A stretch of DNA of 6,442 nucleotides. Source: JBHHYU01 sp046757725 (lineage in GTDB: Bacteria > Desulfobacterota > Binatia > UBA9968). The translations under genes and the position numbers were made by a program. The notes under the pieces were generated by a model, which saw only the letters and a program-made list of their open reading frames with translations, made no database searches and was not told the origin of the DNA. The stretch lies in contig JBHHYU010000131.1 of the NCBI GenBank assembly GCA_046757725.1, positions 1-6,442 on the forward strand, in the 5' to 3' direction. Positions 6,392 through 6,442 of the stretch are shown here, piece after piece (positions within the stretch are counted from its first letter, which is position 1; each line of letters opens with the position of its first letter).

Positions 6392-6399
6392 AAGACCCC

Positions 6400-6442
6400 T
6401 TGCTTTACGTCGGAATAGAATATCACAAACGATACGCCCAGG
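6400..6442 (+). CDS. IS110-family transposase, N-terminal fragment cut by window edge
   Basis: Starting at TTG, the first 14 codons read MLYVGIEYHKRYAQ. This matches the N-terminus of IS110 transposases, which typically begin M-x-x-V-G-I-D-x-x-K and continue into a RuvC-like DEDD recombinase domain guided by a bridge RNA. The first catalytic Asp of that domain is normally the D in GID; here the codon is GAA, so Glu7 stands in its place. A good ribosome binding site supports the start. The remainder (normally 300-400 residues with a C-terminal serine-containing domain) is outside the window, so whether the copy is intact cannot be judged. Confidence 0.7.
   Translation, partial: MLYVGIEYHKRYAQ

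Larger units (their letters stand above)
6290..6399 (+). ncRNA. Possible IS110 bridge RNA region
   Basis: In the IS110 group the non-coding segment before the transposase encodes a bridge RNA that pairs with target and donor DNA. The segment here is in the right place and orientation and contains a clear hairpin, GATGGT (6356-6361) / ACCATC (6372-6377) with a 10-nt loop, just before the ribosome binding site. I could not fold it fully or identify guide loops, and at most 159 bp is available, shorter than I would expect if part of it belongs to the neighbouring gene. Confidence 0.3.
6260..6442 (+). mobile_element. Left end of an IS110-family insertion sequence (partial)
   Basis: An IS110-type transposase starts at 6400 and runs off the window, so the element's left end must lie between the membrane-protein start (6240) and 6400. 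The exact boundary is not visible: IS110 elements lack long terminal inverted repeats, and 6260 is only a placeholder. The insertion sits immediately upstream of, and divergent to, the membrane-protein gene, and may have replaced or modified its promoter. Confidence 0.6.

Overview
The window looks like part of the chromosome of an anaerobic bacterium that degrades aromatic or dicarboxylic acids. My best guess is a Desulfobacterota-type organism (Syntrophales/Desulfobacterales-like), because the proteins resemble glutaryl-CoA pathway enzymes known from that group. This placement is inference from remembered family sequences, not from a search.

Left half, all on the minus strand, read right to left. 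A GNAT-family acetyltransferase (3346-2900) is followed with no gap by an acyl-CoA dehydrogenase (2899-1748). Next come a 215-bp spacer holding a repeat-like hairpin and then a carboxyltransferase, the glutaconyl-CoA decarboxylase alpha subunit GcdA (1532 to beyond position 1, 510 codons present, C-terminus missing). The dehydrogenase carries the glutaryl-binding arginine and catalytic glutamate of glutaryl-CoA dehydrogenases. It lacks the Glu and Tyr that I recall being associated with decarboxylation in the human-type enzyme. The simplest reading is a two-step route: glutaryl-CoA is oxidised to glutaconyl-CoA without loss of CO2, and a biotin-dependent, probably sodium-pumping, decarboxylase then makes crotonyl-CoA and conserves energy. 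A sigma-54-like -24/-12 element lies about 60 bp ahead of the GNAT gene and could drive the whole set.

Middle: 3362-4101 is a stretch of about 740 bp with no gene I can support. It holds the putative promoter, some inverted repeats and a plus-strand terminator-like hairpin.

Right half: a 712-residue minus-strand membrane protein (6240-4102) has a spermidine-synthase-like SAM-binding domain between two sets of transmembrane helices. One of the two active-site aspartates is replaced by alanine, so ordinary spermidine synthesis is doubtful. In sampled lines its base composition is clearly more AT-rich than the left-hand operon.

Right edge: a plus-strand TTG start with a good ribosome binding site begins an IS110-family transposase at 6400, cut by the window end after 14 codons. 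The 159 bp before it must contain both the promoter of the membrane-protein gene and the left end of the insertion sequence, where IS110-group elements encode their bridge RNA.
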